A stretch of 64,000 nt of DNA from Rhodoplanes sp. Z2-YC6860 (GCF_001579845.1 NZ_CP007440.1:4114029-4178028), one strand, 5' to 3'. Counted from the first letter of the stretch, positions 21,620 through 31,984 are shown. Program-made: numbers and translations. The notes: a model not told the origin generated them from the sequence alone.

Positions 21620-24604
21620 TCAGTGCGTCGGTTCGATGACACGCCGCTCTTCGGCCGGAACGGGCGCAGGTGCCGGTTGCGCCGCAATCGCCGAACGCCG
21701 CGGACGCATATCGATGACGATGTTTTCCAGTCCGCGCCAGAACGCGAACTCATTGATTCGGCTTCTTTCAAGCAACGCCATGGCCACCGATGACAGGAAC
21801 GGGAGTGCCTGAACGGCGAGGGCCGCGGCGAACAGGTTGGCTTGATACACCCGGTTGAAGTTGGTGACGTAGAGCAGGATCGCGATGGTGATCAGCAGCG
21901 TGCCCAGCACCGCTTCCCAGAACGCGGGAAATTCCGAGCGACGCCGGGTGGCGCCGCCCTTGGCGGTGACGACGAAGGGCAGGCCGTCCTTCACGATGCC
22001 CGTGCCGACGGCGCGCGCGACCGACCACTGCAGTGCCATCGCGGCGATCACCGAGCTCAGCATCTGGCGGGGCTTGATCGAAACCCGCAGGCGATACAGC
22101 GACACGAAATGAATGACCGCAACCGCGAAGGTGGTGAGGATCGGCAGCGTCAGGACCTGGTCGGGCACCACCGCGACGACCTTGCCGTGGATCTCCGTCC
22201 AGAAGCCCTTGATTGGCCGCCCCTGGAGGTAGTCGTAGGCAAGCCACAGCGGCGGCGCGAGTATGATCCAGATTAGGTTGAGCGCCGCCATCAGCACGCC
22301 GATGCTTTCAGCACCGAGCCAGCCCATCCAGCCGAGCAGGAATTCGCGCTTCTGTTCGCTCGTCAGGTTGCTGCGGCCCGGCAGGAACCGGCGCCAGTGC
22401 TTCTTCATGATCTGGAAGCCGCCATAGGCCCAGCGATCGCGCTGGCGCTTGTAGCCCTGGTAGCTGTCCGGCAGCAGGCCGTGGCCGTAGCGGCGGTTGG
22501 TGTAGTGCGAGGTCCAGCCGAGTTCGAGGATGGTGAGTCCTAAATCCGTGTCCTCGCAGATCGTGTCGCTCGACCAGTTGCCGGCCGCGATCATCGCCTC
22601 GCGCCGGATCAGGCACATGGTGCCGTGGGTGACAATGGCGTTGTGCTCGTTCCGCTGCACCATGCCGATGTCGAAGAAACCGGCATACTCGCCGTTCATC
22701 GCTTCGTGCATCACGCTGCGGTTGGCATCGCGATGATCCTGAGGAGCCTGAACCAGGCCGACCTTGGGATCGGTAAACAGCGGCACCAGATCCTTCAGCC
22801 AGTCAGCCTGCACGGTGTAGTCCGCATCGAGGATGCCGATGATCTCAGCGTCCTCCGCGGTGCGGGTCAGCGCGAGCCGCAACGCTCCGGCCTTGAAGCC
22901 CTCAAGCTTGTCCTCGCGGATGAACTTGAAGCGCTCGCCGAGCTTTTTGCAGTGCTCTTCCACTGGCTGCCACATCGCCGGATCCGGCGTGTTGTTGATC
23001 ACCAGCACGCATTCGAAGTTCGGGTAGTTCAGCCGCGCCACCGAATCGAGGGTGAGCTTCAGCATCTCCGGCGGCTCGCGATAGGCCGGGATGTGGATCG
23101 ACACCTTTGGCGGATTGGGCAGGTCGGGGACGACAGGCGGCGCCGTGACCAGCCGTGCGGGCTTGCCCCCGAAGGCGATCGCGGCGATGTCCTCGATGCG
23201 GGTCAGCGCCACGAAGATCATTGGCACCAGGAGCGCCATCGCGAGGCCGAAGGCGAAGGCCGCGCCCGGCACGAAGTAGTGACCGTTCCAATAGGCGAAC
23301 AGGATGGCGAGCCAGGCGCCAGCAATGTTGGCTGCAGTTGCAAGCAGGACCGCCTGGCCGAAGGTGGCCGCCGCCAGCGCCAGGATCGGCAGTGACAGCA
23401 GAACGCCAATCGCAACCGCGATCGTGGTCAGCTTCCAGTGGTCGGGATTGTGGATCGGCCCGGTCCAGGAGAACTTCGGCTGCCGTGAGGCGTCGAGGAA
23501 GCCCCAATAGGGACCGACGCCGCCTTCGGTCCTGGCCTTCCAGGGCTGATCGTAGGCTTCGATGATGTTGTACTCGATGCCAAGCTCGTCGGCCCGGTTG
23601 ACGAAATTGCGCAGCACCGCGGCCTGCGTCAGCGAGTCGGGCAATGCGTCGTTGCGGTTGGGACCGGCACTCGGCCAGCCAAACTCGGCGATCACGATGC
23701 GCTTGCCCGGATAGGCCTGGCCAAGCTCGCCGTAGATTTTGACGGCAAAGTCGACAGCCTGGTTCGCCGATACGCTCTCCCAATACGGCAAGATGTGCGC
23801 GCCGATAAAGTCGACGGCCGCAGCAAGCGAAGGGTGATAAGCCCATTGGCTCTGGATTTCACCGGTCGTGACCGGCAGCCCAGTGTCGCGCCGAACCCGT
23901 TGAATCACCTTGATGAGCCGCTGGACGTTGTTCTCGTCCTTGGCCCATTGCTTCTCCTGATCGGTCCGAGCCTCGTTAAGCCGCTCGGTCTCCTCACGAA
24001 GGAGACTGGCTTCGGCGTCCTTGTTGTCCCGGTCCTTGTCGGAGCCGAGAGCCAGATTGGCCACCGGGATCGTCGTGTTGGTGTAGATCGTCTCGTTGCC
24101 GACGACGATGCTTTCGATGTTCCGGTTCTTCCGGGCCAGGTCGATGACCGACTGGATCTCGCGCTCGTTGCGGTCCGCGTCGGTGCCAAGCCAAGCGCCG
24201 AGAGACACCCGCAGGCCGAACTCCTGAGCGATCTGCGGAACGAGCTCCATACCGCGCGTCGCCGAATAGGTTCGGATCACCCGGGTATAGGGGGCGATCG
24301 CCTGCAGGTCGGCCCGGATTTGATCGGGTTGGCAAGCGTTCGGGTCTGGCTTGGCGGCGACTTCCGGTTTCGGGAAGAGGTCTTGCACGAACGAAGACTT
24401 GTTCTCGCCCGCGGCAGCTTTCTTTGCCTTTTCCTTTTGGCCGTCTTCGTCCTCCGAAGAGGCGCAGCCATTGAACGGCGTGTAGGACACGCTGGGCAAT
24501 TGCCCGCGAAAGCCTGGTGCCCCGATCACATCGCGAGAGAGAGACCATGCCCCGGCATGCAAACACGCCACGGCCACAACGCCGACAAGAGCGACGAAGC
24601 GCAT
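21620..24604 (-). CDS. ndvB: Cyclic beta-glucan synthase: GH17-like domain plus GT2 glycosyltransferase
   Basis: 994 aa inner-membrane protein. After a signal-like N-terminus comes a periplasmic GH17-like domain (about 35-360) with its acid/base Glu in VVGNETIYTN and nucleophile Glu in VIAEFGWPSAGP. Membrane helices follow (about 395-475), then a GT2 domain with VINNTPD, ILDADYTVQ, EDTDLGL and QRDRWAYG, and more helices. This matches Bradyrhizobium NdvB, which makes cyclic beta-(1,3),(1,6)-glucan for osmotic adaptation and symbiosis. Companions resembling NdvD and NdvC lie upstream, supporting the name. A charged insert near 190-220 (ETERLNEARTDQEKQWAKDE) interrupts the GH17 part. Confidence 0.82.
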   Translation of the reverse strand: MRFVALVGVVAVACLHAGAWSLSRDVIGAPGFRGQLPSVSYTPFNGCASSEDEDGQKEKAKKAAAGENKSSFVQDLFPKPEVAAKPDPNACQPDQIRADLQAIAPYTRVIRTYSATRGMELVPQIAQEFGLRVSLGAWLGTDADRNEREIQSVIDLARKNRNIESIVVGNETIYTNTTIPVANLALGSDKDRDNKDAEASLLREETERLNEARTDQEKQWAKDENNVQRLIKVIQRVRRDTGLPVTTGEIQSQWAYHPSLAAAVDFIGAHILPYWESVSANQAVDFAVKIYGELGQAYPGKRIVIAEFGWPSAGPNRNDALPDSLTQAAVLRNFVNRADELGIEYNIIEAYDQPWKARTEGGVGPYWGFLDASRQPKFSWTGPIHNPDHWKLTTIAVAIGVLLSLPILALAAATFGQAVLLATAANIAGAWLAILFAYWNGHYFVPGAAFAFGLAMALLVPMIFVALTRIEDIAAIAFGGKPARLVTAPPVVPDLPNPPKVSIHIPAYREPPEMLKLTLDSVARLNYPNFECVLVINNTPDPAMWQPVEEHCKKLGERFKFIREDKLEGFKAGALRLALTRTAEDAEIIGILDADYTVQADWLKDLVPLFTDPKVGLVQAPQDHRDANRSVMHEAMNGEYAGFFDIGMVQRNEHNAIVTHGTMCLIRREAMIAAGNWSSDTICEDTDLGLTILELGWTSHYTNRRYGHGLLPDSYQGYKRQRDRWAYGGFQIMKKHWRRFLPGRSNLTSEQKREFLLGWMGWLGAESIGVLMAALNLIWIILAPPLWLAYDYLQGRPIKGFWTEIHGKVVAVVPDQVLTLPILTTFAVAVIHFVSLYRLRVSIKPRQMLSSVIAAMALQWSVARAVGTGIVKDGLPFVVTAKGGATRRRSEFPAFWEAVLGTLLITIAILLYVTNFNRVYQANLFAAALAVQALPFLSSVAMALLERSRINEFAFWRGLENIVIDMRPRRSAIAAQPAPAPVPAEERRVIEPTH

Positions 24605-24748
24605 TTTAACGAGACCAAGCGGGGCTTGAGATGTCCGGCGCCAACCCGTCCCCTGGGTGGGCCATCGCTGCTTTGCAGCTTACCTCATTCGAGGCCATAT
24701 GACTATATACCCACAGTCGTGGCGAATTGATGACATCGCCTATTTTGA

Positions 24749-24778
24749 TGACGCCCATCTATATCGGGTCGGGCGTCA
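24749..24778. other. Inverted repeat between ndvD-like and ndvB-like genes
   Basis: TGACGCCC at 24749-24756 and GGGCGTCA at 24771-24778 form perfect 8-base arms with a 14-base loop, just after the ndvD-like stop and about 145 bases before the ndvB-like start. No T-run follows on the minus strand, so it is not a clear terminator. It could be a processing site, an attenuator, or an operator for ndvB. Confidence 0.4.
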
Positions 24779-24784
24779 ACACTT

Positions 24785-25375
24785 TCACCGGCTGGGGGTT
24801 CCTGAAGTCTTGGGTGGAGCCGCCTGATTGGCACCGGGCGCAGATGTCGCACCCTCCTTAGCCGCGGCGGGCGCCGGCTCGGATTTGGTCGGGGCAGGTT
24901 GAGCAGCCGGAGCCTGGGTGGCGGCGGCCGCTGCCGTCGTTGCGACCGGGTTGATCCAGCAGCTTTGCAGCCGGTCGGTCAGACCCCGGCCGGATTTCGG
25001 ATCGATGCTCGCGGTCTGACGCAGCACGCAGCGGAAGGCCGATTGGATGTGAGGACCCGGACATCCGAACCGATCGTACAGATCGAGGTGCCGGAATGCC
25101 GTATCCATATCGTTCCGAAACAGCAGGCCAACGACGTTCTTTCCGAGAAAGACGCACTCGGCATTGCCTGCCGGACCGCTGATTTCCCGGGCGGCTTGGG
25201 TGAATTCGTCCGCCTTACGCTGGGCGTCGGGATCCACAGCCTGGGTTTGAGCCGGTTTATCGGCCGGCTTGTCCGCAGGCTTGGTCTCGTTGTTCTGGGC
25301 TGAGGCCGGCAGGGATGCAAACAGACAGGACGCCGCCAGCAGTGCAGCGAGGCTCAAGCGCGGGGGGGAAAACAT
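24785..25375 (-). CDS. ndvD: Beta-1,3/beta-1,6-glucan biosynthesis protein, NdvD-like
   Basis: 196 aa exported protein. A signal peptide (LSLAALLAASCLFASLPASA) is followed by a low-complexity stretch with repeated KPAD units, then a compact Cys-containing domain (about 55-140; SGPAGNAECVFLGKNVVGLL, FRHLDLYDRFGCPG). The C-terminal tail is Ala/Pro-rich. Proteins of this type are annotated as beta-(1,3),(1,6)-glucan biosynthesis proteins in Bradyrhizobium, where ndvD lies between ndvB and ndvC, as here. Its biochemical role is unclear. ATG 25375 was chosen because the signal peptide begins there; the frame is open much further. Confidence 0.72.
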   Translation of the reverse strand: MFSPPRLSLAALLAASCLFASLPASAQNNETKPADKPADKPAQTQAVDPDAQRKADEFTQAAREISGPAGNAECVFLGKNVVGLLFRNDMDTAFRHLDLYDRFGCPGPHIQSAFRCVLRQTASIDPKSGRGLTDRLQSCWINPVATTAAAAATQAPAAQPAPTKSEPAPAAAKEGATSAPGANQAAPPKTSGTPSR

Positions 25376-25585
25376 ACGAGCTTTTTCTTGTTTGGGGTTC
25401 GCGAACGATCGATCGGGATTTGTGTCTGTCGAATGGGTCCGATTTGCGGCTTCGACCGCACGATTGTTTAGTGGCAGAGATTGCCAAACCTGTTTGCTTT
25501 GTCCAGCGTCCTGAAAACTTTTGATGAAAGTGTCGCACCGCGTCGGCGGGCCGACACTGATCGGAACACACTCAGCTGAACTTTG

Positions 25586-27187
25586 ATGCATAAACCTGTC
25601 AGTCTGTTCACCTTGGCGGCCTTCGCGATCGTCGTATGCTGGTGGTGGCTCGGCGCCGCGGTTCCGATGCCGCCGTCGCCGCTCGATCCCGGCGAGAAGC
25701 TTTATTGTGTTTCCTATGCGCCATTTCGCGGCACGCAGACACCGCTCGATCCCTCGATGCGAGTCGAAGCATGGCAGATCGAGGAAGATCTGACGCAACT
25801 CGCCAAAGTGACCGATTGCGTGCGCACCTATTCGGTCGACGTCGGGCTCGATCAGATTCCAGAGATCGCGCAGCGGCACGGCCTGAAGGTGCTGCTCGGA
25901 ATTTGGGTTTCGAGTCATTCCGACCGTACGCAGTATCAGATCGAAACCGGCGTCAAGCTCGCCAATCAATTCCCCGACACGATTCGCGCCGTGGTGGTCG
26001 GCAATGAAGCGTTGCTGCGCGGGGAGATCGCGGCGCCGAAGCTTCGCGAATACATTGAGAGTGTGAAGCGGCAGGTGAAGGCACCCGTCACCTACGCGGA
26101 TGTGTGGGAGTTCTGGCAGCGCAATCGAGAGCTATCGAGTGCAGTCGATTTCGTCACCGTGCACATCCTGCCGTACTGGGAAGACGATCCGGTTTCGGCA
26201 GCCAGGGCCGCCGATCATGTCGGCACGATCCGCAAGCTGGTCGCCCAGGATTTTCCCGGCAAGGAAATCCTCATTGGCGAATTCGGCTGGCCCAGCGCCG
26301 GGCGAATGCGCGAAGGCGCGTTACCATCTCCTTCGACACAAGCGCGCGTGCTGGCCGATGTGCTCAAGCGCAGCAAGCAGGATGGCTTTCGCGTCAACCT
26401 GATCGAAGCCTTCGACCAGCCATGGAAGCGCTATCTCGAGGGTACGGTCGGCGGCCACTGGGGCATTCACGACGACGCGACACGCCAGCCCAAATTTACA
26501 TGGGGCGCGCCGGTGTCGAACCATCCGAATTGGGTTTGGCAGGCGGGGGGCGGCGTCGCGCTGGCTGCGGTGATGTTCGTTGTGGCGGCGCTCGCGGCGC
26601 GTCGCAAAGACGGTGTGCCGACCAGCGCCTGGCTTGCGATCGCGTTGAGCGCAGTGTCGGGAGGCGTCTTCATCGGCTGGACCGTCGAGAATATTCCGGT
26701 CGAAAGCCTGGGGATTTGGGCTTGGATACGGTCGCTCGCCTTTGCCGCGGTTTCGATCGGCCTGCCGATCACGAGCGCCGCGAGCCTCGCAATGTCGCGC
26801 CATGTGCCGGCGTTCGGCGAGGTGATCGGCCCGCGTTCGCAGCGCCTGCACGGCGGGTTGGCCGTATTGCTGGGAGCCCTCTTGATCGGTCTGACGGTGC
26901 TGGCCATCCAGTCGGCGCTCGCGCTGTCTTTCGACCCGCGCTATCTCGACTTTCCGTTTGCGCCGATGACCGGAGCAGTGGTGCCTGTTTTGTTGGTGTC
27001 CTTGGTCGCGCCGCGCGTTGCGGGACGCCGACCACTCGCCGAGATCGCGGCAGCCGTTGTGCTTGCCATGTGTGCTGCGTTCATCGTCTGGAACGAGACG
27101 CTCGCCAACTGGCAGGCGCTGTGGTTTGCGGCAACCCTGGTCGCGCTTGCGGTCAGCCTCGTGCGGGCGCGGGCCGCGCCAGGCTGA
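25586..27187 (+). CDS. ndvC: GH17-domain membrane protein, NdvC-like glucan synthesis
   Basis: 533 aa. An N-terminal membrane anchor (LFTLAAFAIVVCWWWLGAAV) precedes a GH17 domain (about 35-320) with acid/base Glu in VVGNEALLRGE and nucleophile Glu in ILIGEFGWPSAGR. From about 325 onwards there are roughly eight membrane helices. Size and layout fit NdvC of Bradyrhizobium, needed for beta-1,6 linkages in cyclic glucan. It diverges from ndvD-like (210 bases between starts) and its GH17 domain is clearly related to that of the ndvB-like protein. ATG 25586 is preferred to the TTG at 25583. Its 3' end overlaps a convergent gene by 35 bases. Confidence 0.78.
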   Translation: MHKPVSLFTLAAFAIVVCWWWLGAAVPMPPSPLDPGEKLYCVSYAPFRGTQTPLDPSMRVEAWQIEEDLTQLAKVTDCVRTYSVDVGLDQIPEIAQRHGLKVLLGIWVSSHSDRTQYQIETGVKLANQFPDTIRAVVVGNEALLRGEIAAPKLREYIESVKRQVKAPVTYADVWEFWQRNRELSSAVDFVTVHILPYWEDDPVSAARAADHVGTIRKLVAQDFPGKEILIGEFGWPSAGRMREGALPSPSTQARVLADVLKRSKQDGFRVNLIEAFDQPWKRYLEGTVGGHWGIHDDATRQPKFTWGAPVSNHPNWVWQAGGGVALAAVMFVVAALAARRKDGVPTSAWLAIALSAVSGGVFIGWTVENIPVESLGIWAWIRSLAFAAVSIGLPITSAASLAMSRHVPAFGEVIGPRSQRLHGGLAVLLGALLIGLTVLAIQSALALSFDPRYLDFPFAPMTGAVVPVLLVSLVAPRVAGRRPLAEIAAAVVLAMCAAFIVWNETLANWQALWFAATLVALAVSLVRARAAPG

Positions 27188-27539
27188 GGATCAGCGCAGC
27201 CACCGCGAAGGCCGAGAGGACGGTGTTGTAAAGCACGATGCCGGCGCCGCCTGAGAGCAGTGCGACGGCAGCCAGAACGATCCATGGCCGGCACAGGTTG
27301 AGCAGCGCCCCCGCGAGCGCCACAGCTCCGAACACTTGCTGCTGGAACAGCACGATCGTCGCGTAGCGGCCCGTGCACAATAAGGTCGATGCGGTTTCAC
27401 AGCCGATCCCGATCGCAGAATTCTGGATCACTGCGTAGCGCATGACGAAGCCGAACGTCAGCGCGATGGCCGCGATCACGACAAGGGCAGACGTTTGGCG
27501 GAGGGTGGGGCGGTAGAGCGAGCGGTCCATGCGGACCAT
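27153..27539 (-). CDS. Small four-helix membrane protein of unknown function
   Basis: 128 aa with about three to four hydrophobic helices (SALVVIAAIALTFGFVMRYA, VFGAVALAGALLNL, WIVLAAVALLSGGAGIVLY, LSAFAVAALILSLA) and two Cys in a short periplasmic-type loop (CETASTLLCTG). No family is recognised. It is encoded 13 bases downstream of the SPOR-protein gene and is probably co-transcribed with it. The C-terminus overlaps the convergent ndvC-like gene by 35 bases. An internal ATG at 27530 is an alternative start. Confidence 0.72.
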   Translation of the reverse strand: MVRMDRSLYRPTLRQTSALVVIAAIALTFGFVMRYAVIQNSAIGIGCETASTLLCTGRYATIVLFQQQVFGAVALAGALLNLCRPWIVLAAVALLSGGAGIVLYNTVLSAFAVAALILSLARPAPARG

Positions 27540-27552
27540 TGTGCCTGAATCT

Positions 27553-28413
27553 TCAGCGGCCCGCGACCCGAGCCCCGTCGTACATCGCGGGCTGGCAGAC
27601 GCCGCCCATTGACGTGATCGCCGCGCAGAAGCGCGCCGCCTTGGACGCGTCGGCGATCGGACCGGCCACCAGCCGGTACTCCGTGCCGCCGCGAGGGCGG
27701 TCGCGTGGCACCACGATGGGCTGCAGGCCCTGCAGCAGGTTGCCGTGACGGCGCACGGCCGTGCTCCAGCTTGCGCGCGCGGCTTCTTCCGAAGTGCTGC
27801 CGCCCAGGTCGAGGCCGAACTGCCGTTTGGTCACGCTCGTGGTGTTGGGCTCTGAACTGGCGGGCGGCACGGGTTCAAGCGACGTGGCATCCGGTCCCGA
27901 AAGCGTCGACGTGAACTCCTCGACGGGCCTGCCGGCCGCCGCCGGAGGTGGAGCGGCTGCGACCTGCGGCCTTGGAGGGGGGGCGCTGACTTGCGGCATC
28001 GGCGGCTTCGCTGGCGCGACGGTCTGCGGCGCCGTCATCGCAACCGGAGGCGATGTCGGCGGAGCAAAGGGTTGCAACTGCTCGACCGGGGCGGCCGCAA
28101 TCCGCACGGACCGTTCAACCCGCGTGATCGAGCCGGTCATGTCGTCGACATTGTGCTCCAGAGCTTCGATCCGGGCGAGCAGGCGCTCCCGATCAGCAGA
28201 AAGAAGGCGGACTGTGTCGGCCAGCCGGCGGCCCTCATTGGCGTCGAGCGGACGTGCGGCCTGGGCGCCGGTCGGCGCGACCATTTCGCGAAACTGCTGA
28301 GCGGCGTACCGGGCGCGGTCAACACCGGCATTCGTCGAGCCGGCATAGACCGCCACGACCAGAGACACGGCCGCGGACCCTCCCCAAGCACATATTCGCC
28401 AGAGTTCTCGCAT
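27553..28413 (-). CDS. Membrane-anchored SPOR-domain protein
   Basis: 286 aa. One N-terminal membrane helix ([17 protein letters not shown]) is followed by a coiled-coil stretch (about 60-105; [20 protein letters not shown]), a long Pro/Ala linker (about 110-200) and a C-terminal SPOR-like domain (about 200-280; [34 protein letters not shown]). SPOR domains bind denuded peptidoglycan at division sites, so an envelope role in the periplasm is likely. It diverges from glmU, whose product supplies a peptidoglycan precursor. The coiled coil suggests oligomerisation. Confidence 0.8.
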   Translation of the reverse strand: MRELWRICAWGGSAAVSLVVAVYAGSTNAGVDRARYAAQQFREMVAPTGAQAARPLDANEGRRLADTVRLLSADRERLLARIEALEHNVDDMTGSITRVERSVRIAAAPVEQLQPFAPPTSPPVAMTAPQTVAPAKPPMPQVSAPPPRPQVAAAPPPAAAGRPVEEFTSTLSGPDATSLEPVPPASSEPNTTSVTKRQFGLDLGGSTSEEAARASWSTAVRRHGNLLQGLQPIVVPRDRPRGGTEYRLVAGPIADASKAARFCAAITSMGGVCQPAMYDGARVAGR

Positions 28414-28605
28414 TCCAAAAGCCCAAATGGCGCCGTTCTGACGCCGATTTCATTGCGCAATGCTGGGGAACGCGGACACGAATCGCTTCGCTTGAAGCAC
28501 TATCAGATTCGCTGCATTGGAACCTCTGTCCTGTGCCCTCGGGATCTGCGCTTTTTTCTTGGGGAATGCTCGGTTATGACGGCCGCGCGAGCGGTGGGAG
28601 AATCG

Positions 28606-29958
28606 ATGAGCAACCGAACCTGTCTGGCCATTGTGCTTGCCGCCGGCGAGGGCACACGAATGCGCTCGTCGTTGCCAAAGGTCCTGCACAGGGTGGCGGG
28701 CCGGTCTCTGGTCGCACACGTGCTGCATGCTTTGCGCGGTGCGGGCGGTGGACAGACCGCGGTGGTGGTCGGGCCCGACCGCGAGGACGTCGCCGCTGAG
28801 GCGCGGCGGGAGATGCCTGGCGCGGAGATTTTCGTGCAGCGCGAGCGGCGCGGCACCGCGCACGCGGTGCTGGCGGCGCGCGCTGCGCTAGAAAAGGGCG
28901 CCGACGATGTCCTGATCGTGTTCGGCGATACGCCGCTGATCCTGCCGCAGACGCTGGCGAAGCTCAGGCAAGCTTTGGCGGACGGCGCTGCGGTCGCGGT
29001 GCTCGGCTTCAAGCCTGCCGATCCCACCGGCTACGGCCGGCTTGTGACGCAAGGGAGCGAACTCCTCGCGATCGTCGAGCATGCCGATGCAACGGAAGCA
29101 CAGCGCGCCATCGCACTCTGCAATGGTGGGCTGATGGCCTTCGATGGGAAGCAGGCGCTGTCGATTTTGGACAAGATCGGCAACGGCAATCGCAAGGGTG
29201 AATTCTATCTGACCGATGCGGTGGCAATCGCGCGCCAAATGGGCCTGCGCGCGGTGGCCCTCGAAGTGGCGGAGGATGAAGTGAGCGGCATCAACACCAA
29301 GGCGCAACTGGCGGAGGCCGAGGCTGTCACGCAGCGGCGATTGCGGCAACAGGCGATGGAGGCGGGTGTCACCCTGGTCGCGCCCGAGACGGTGCACCTG
29401 TGCATCGACACAAAATTCGGTAAAGACGTCACCGTCGAGCCGTTCGTGGTGTTTGGCGCCGGTGTCACCGTCGAGGACGGCGCCACGATCCGCTCGTTCT
29501 CGCACCTGCAGGGTGCCCTTGTCGGACAGAGCGCCACAGTCGGGCCTTACGCGCGGCTGCGCCCAGGCGCCAGGCTCGAAGCCGACGTACACATCGGCAA
29601 CTTCGTCGAGGTGAAGGAGGCGCTGATCGAGCAGGGCGCCAAGGCCAATCACCTGGCTTACATCGGCGACGCCCGGGTCGGCGCGGGCTCCAACATCGGC
29701 GCCGGCACGATCACCTGCAATTATGACGGCGAGTCCAAGCACCGCACTGACATCGGCAAGGGCGCCTTCATCGGTTCGAATTCATCGCTGGTTGCACCGG
29801 TGACCATCGGTGACGGCGCCTATATCGGCTCGGGCTCGGTGATTACGGCCAACGTGCCAGCCGATGCGCTTGCGCTCGGACGTGGCAGACAAACCGTTAA
29901 GGAGGGCTGGGCCCAGCGCCTTCGCAACCTCAAGTCGTTGGTCAAAAAGAAGGCATAA
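28606..29958 (+). CDS. glmU: Bifunctional GlmU (UDP-GlcNAc pyrophosphorylase / GlcN-1-P acetyltransferase)
   Basis: 450 aa, the expected length. It acetylates glucosamine-1-phosphate and couples it to UTP, giving UDP-GlcNAc for peptidoglycan and lipopolysaccharide. The uridyltransferase motif [15 protein letters not shown] lies at the N-terminus, and the C-terminal half is a left-handed beta-helix of hexapeptide repeats with [23 protein letters not shown] 28606 has GGGAG upstream; ATG 28576 is a possible earlier start. It is followed by glmS, the preceding step in the pathway. Confidence 0.96.
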   Translation: MSNRTCLAIVLAAGEGTRMRSSLPKVLHRVAGRSLVAHVLHALRGAGGGQTAVVVGPDREDVAAEARREMPGAEIFVQRERRGTAHAVLAARAALEKGADDVLIVFGDTPLILPQTLAKLRQALADGAAVAVLGFKPADPTGYGRLVTQGSELLAIVEHADATEAQRAIALCNGGLMAFDGKQALSILDKIGNGNRKGEFYLTDAVAIARQMGLRAVALEVAEDEVSGINTKAQLAEAEAVTQRRLRQQAMEAGVTLVAPETVHLCIDTKFGKDVTVEPFVVFGAGVTVEDGATIRSFSHLQGALVGQSATVGPYARLRPGARLEADVHIGNFVEVKEALIEQGAKANHLAYIGDARVGAGSNIGAGTITCNYDGESKHRTDIGKGAFIGSNSSLVAPVTIGDGAYIGSGSVITANVPADALALGRGRQTVKEGWAQRLRNLKSLVKKKA

Positions 29959-30099
29959 AGCACTGCTTAAGCATGCCGTTCTTGTTTGCCGGCTTTGCTG
30001 CCTTGTTTTGACACATCAGGACATCCATTTTGATTTTCCGGAAACCCGTACCGCTGCATAAAGGACCACAACAGCGGTCGGGGTGAGGGGGTAGTCGAC

Positions 30100-31944
30100 T
30101 TGTGCGGGATTGTTGGGATTCTCGGTCATGAGCCGGTGGCGGGGCAACTCGTCGACGCGCTCAAGCGGCTCGAATATCGCGGCTACGATTCGGCGGGCGT
30201 TGCCACGCTGGAAGCGGGCGCGCTGACGCGCCGTCGCGCCGAGGGCAAGCTTCGCAACCTCGAAGGCCGGCTGCGCGACGCGCCGCTGAGCGGCACCATC
30301 GGCATCGGTCACACCCGCTGGGCGACTCACGGGAAACCGTCGGAGAGCAACGCCCATCCGCATGCCACCGACCGCATCGCCGTCGTCCATAACGGGATCA
30401 TCGAGAATTTCCGCGAACTGCGCGAGCAGCTTGAGAAAAGCGGAGCCAAGTTCGCAAGCGAGACCGACACCGAGGTCGTGGCCCATCTCGTCACCGACGA
30501 GATGAAGAAAGGCAAGAATCCGGTCGACGCCGTTGCGGCGGCGCTGCCGCGGCTGCGCGGCGCCTTCGCGCTGGCATTCCTGTTCGCGGGCGAAGAGGAT
30601 CTCCTGATTGGCGCCCGCAAGGGCTCGCCGTTGGCGGTGGGCCACGGCGATGGCGAGATGTTCCTGGGCTCGGACGCGATTGCGCTTGCCCCGTTCACCG
30701 ACACCATCAGCTATCTCGAAGACGGCGACTGGGCCGTGGTGACGCGCAAGGGCGTCCAGGTGCGCGATGCCACCGGCAAGATCGTCGAGCGTGCGGTGCT
30801 GAAGTCCAACGCCTCTGCGTTCCTGGTCGACAAGGGCAACCACCGCCATTTCATGGCCAAGGAAATCCACGAGCAGCCGGAAGTTGTCGGCCACACGCTC
30901 GCGCACTATCTCGACATGGCGGCCGAGCGGGTCTCGCTGCCGATGACGCTGCCGTTCGACTTCAAGAAGATCGAGCGGGTGGCGATCTCGGCCTGCGGCA
31001 CTGCCTACTATGCCGGCCTTGTCGCCAAGTACTGGTTCGAGCGTTTTGCGCGGTTGCCGGTGGAAATCGACGTCGCCTCGGAATTCCGCTACCGCGAGGC
31101 GCCGTTCTCACCGGGCAATCTCGCGCTGTTTGTCTCTCAGTCAGGCGAGACCGCCGATACGCTGGCGACGCTCCGCTACGCCAAAGAGCAGAAGCAGCAC
31201 GTCCTTTCGGTCGTTAACGTGCCGACTTCGACCATCGCGCGCGAGAGCGATGTGGTGATGCCGACCCTTGCCGGTCCCGAGATTGGCGTGGCGTCGACCA
31301 AGGCCTTCACCTGTCAGCTCGCGACGCTGCTGTGTCTGACGATCGCAGCGGGCAGGGCGCGTGGGGTGCTCTCAACGGAAGACGAGCGCAATCTCGTCCG
31401 CGCCATGATCGAGGTGCCGCGGCACATCTCCGAGGCGCTCCGGCTCGAGCCGCAGATCGAGGCGTTGTCACGCGATCTCGTGAAAGCCAAGGACGTGCTC
31501 TACCTCGGTCGCGGTACGGCTTATCCGCTGGCGTTGGAAGGTGCTTTGAAGCTGAAAGAAATCTCGTATATCCACGCCGAAGGCTACGCAGCGGGCGAAC
31601 TCAAGCACGGGCCGATCGCATTGATCGACGAGAACATGCCGGTGGTCGTGGTGGCGCCTTTCGATAAAAGCGCTCGGCGCGAGGGCGTGTTCGAGAAGAC
31701 CGTTTCAAACATGCAGGAGGTCGCGGCGCGTGGCGGCAAGATCATCCTGATCACCGATCCGCACGGCGCCAAGGAAGCCGCGGCACTGTCTCTGTCCACC
31801 TTGGTGCTGCCCGACGTGGCGACCACGGTTACACCCATCGTCTATGCCATTCCGGTGCAACTGATGGCCTATCATACGGCCGTGAACATGGGCACCGATG
31901 TCGACCAGCCGCGCAACCTTGCGAAGTCGGTGACGGTTGAGTGA
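30100..31944 (+). CDS. glmS: GlmS glutamine-fructose-6-phosphate aminotransferase
   Basis: 614 aa cytoplasmic enzyme that makes glucosamine-6-phosphate from fructose-6-phosphate and glutamine. It begins CGIVGILG after the initiator, placing the nucleophile Cys at the mature N-terminus of the glutaminase domain (1-230). Two SIS isomerase domains follow (about 290-420 with FVSQSGETADTLATL, and 460-600 with YAAGELKHGPIALI). The start is TTG 30100, fixed by the need for Cys at position 2. GAGGGGG lies upstream. No glmS ribozyme or other leader is evident in the 141 bases after glmU. Confidence 0.95.
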   Translation: MCGIVGILGHEPVAGQLVDALKRLEYRGYDSAGVATLEAGALTRRRAEGKLRNLEGRLRDAPLSGTIGIGHTRWATHGKPSESNAHPHATDRIAVVHNGIIENFRELREQLEKSGAKFASETDTEVVAHLVTDEMKKGKNPVDAVAAALPRLRGAFALAFLFAGEEDLLIGARKGSPLAVGHGDGEMFLGSDAIALAPFTDTISYLEDGDWAVVTRKGVQVRDATGKIVERAVLKSNASAFLVDKGNHRHFMAKEIHEQPEVVGHTLAHYLDMAAERVSLPMTLPFDFKKIERVAISACGTAYYAGLVAKYWFERFARLPVEIDVASEFRYREAPFSPGNLALFVSQSGETADTLATLRYAKEQKQHVLSVVNVPTSTIARESDVVMPTLAGPEIGVASTKAFTCQLATLLCLTIAAGRARGVLSTEDERNLVRAMIEVPRHISEALRLEPQIEALSRDLVKAKDVLYLGRGTAYPLALEGALKLKEISYIHAEGYAAGELKHGPIALIDENMPVVVVAPFDKSARREGVFEKTVSNMQEVAARGGKIILITDPHGAKEAAALSLSTLVLPDVATTVTPIVYAIPVQLMAYHTAVNMGTDVDQPRNLAKSVTVE

Positions 31945-31984
31945 ACGTGAGCCCTACTGAATTCAGGCCAATGAATCCCAGACG

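Noticed and set aside
29959-30099. glmS ribozyme or riboswitch upstream of glmS
   Set aside because: The 141-base spacer shows no conserved ribozyme core, and the ribozyme is known mainly from Firmicutes.
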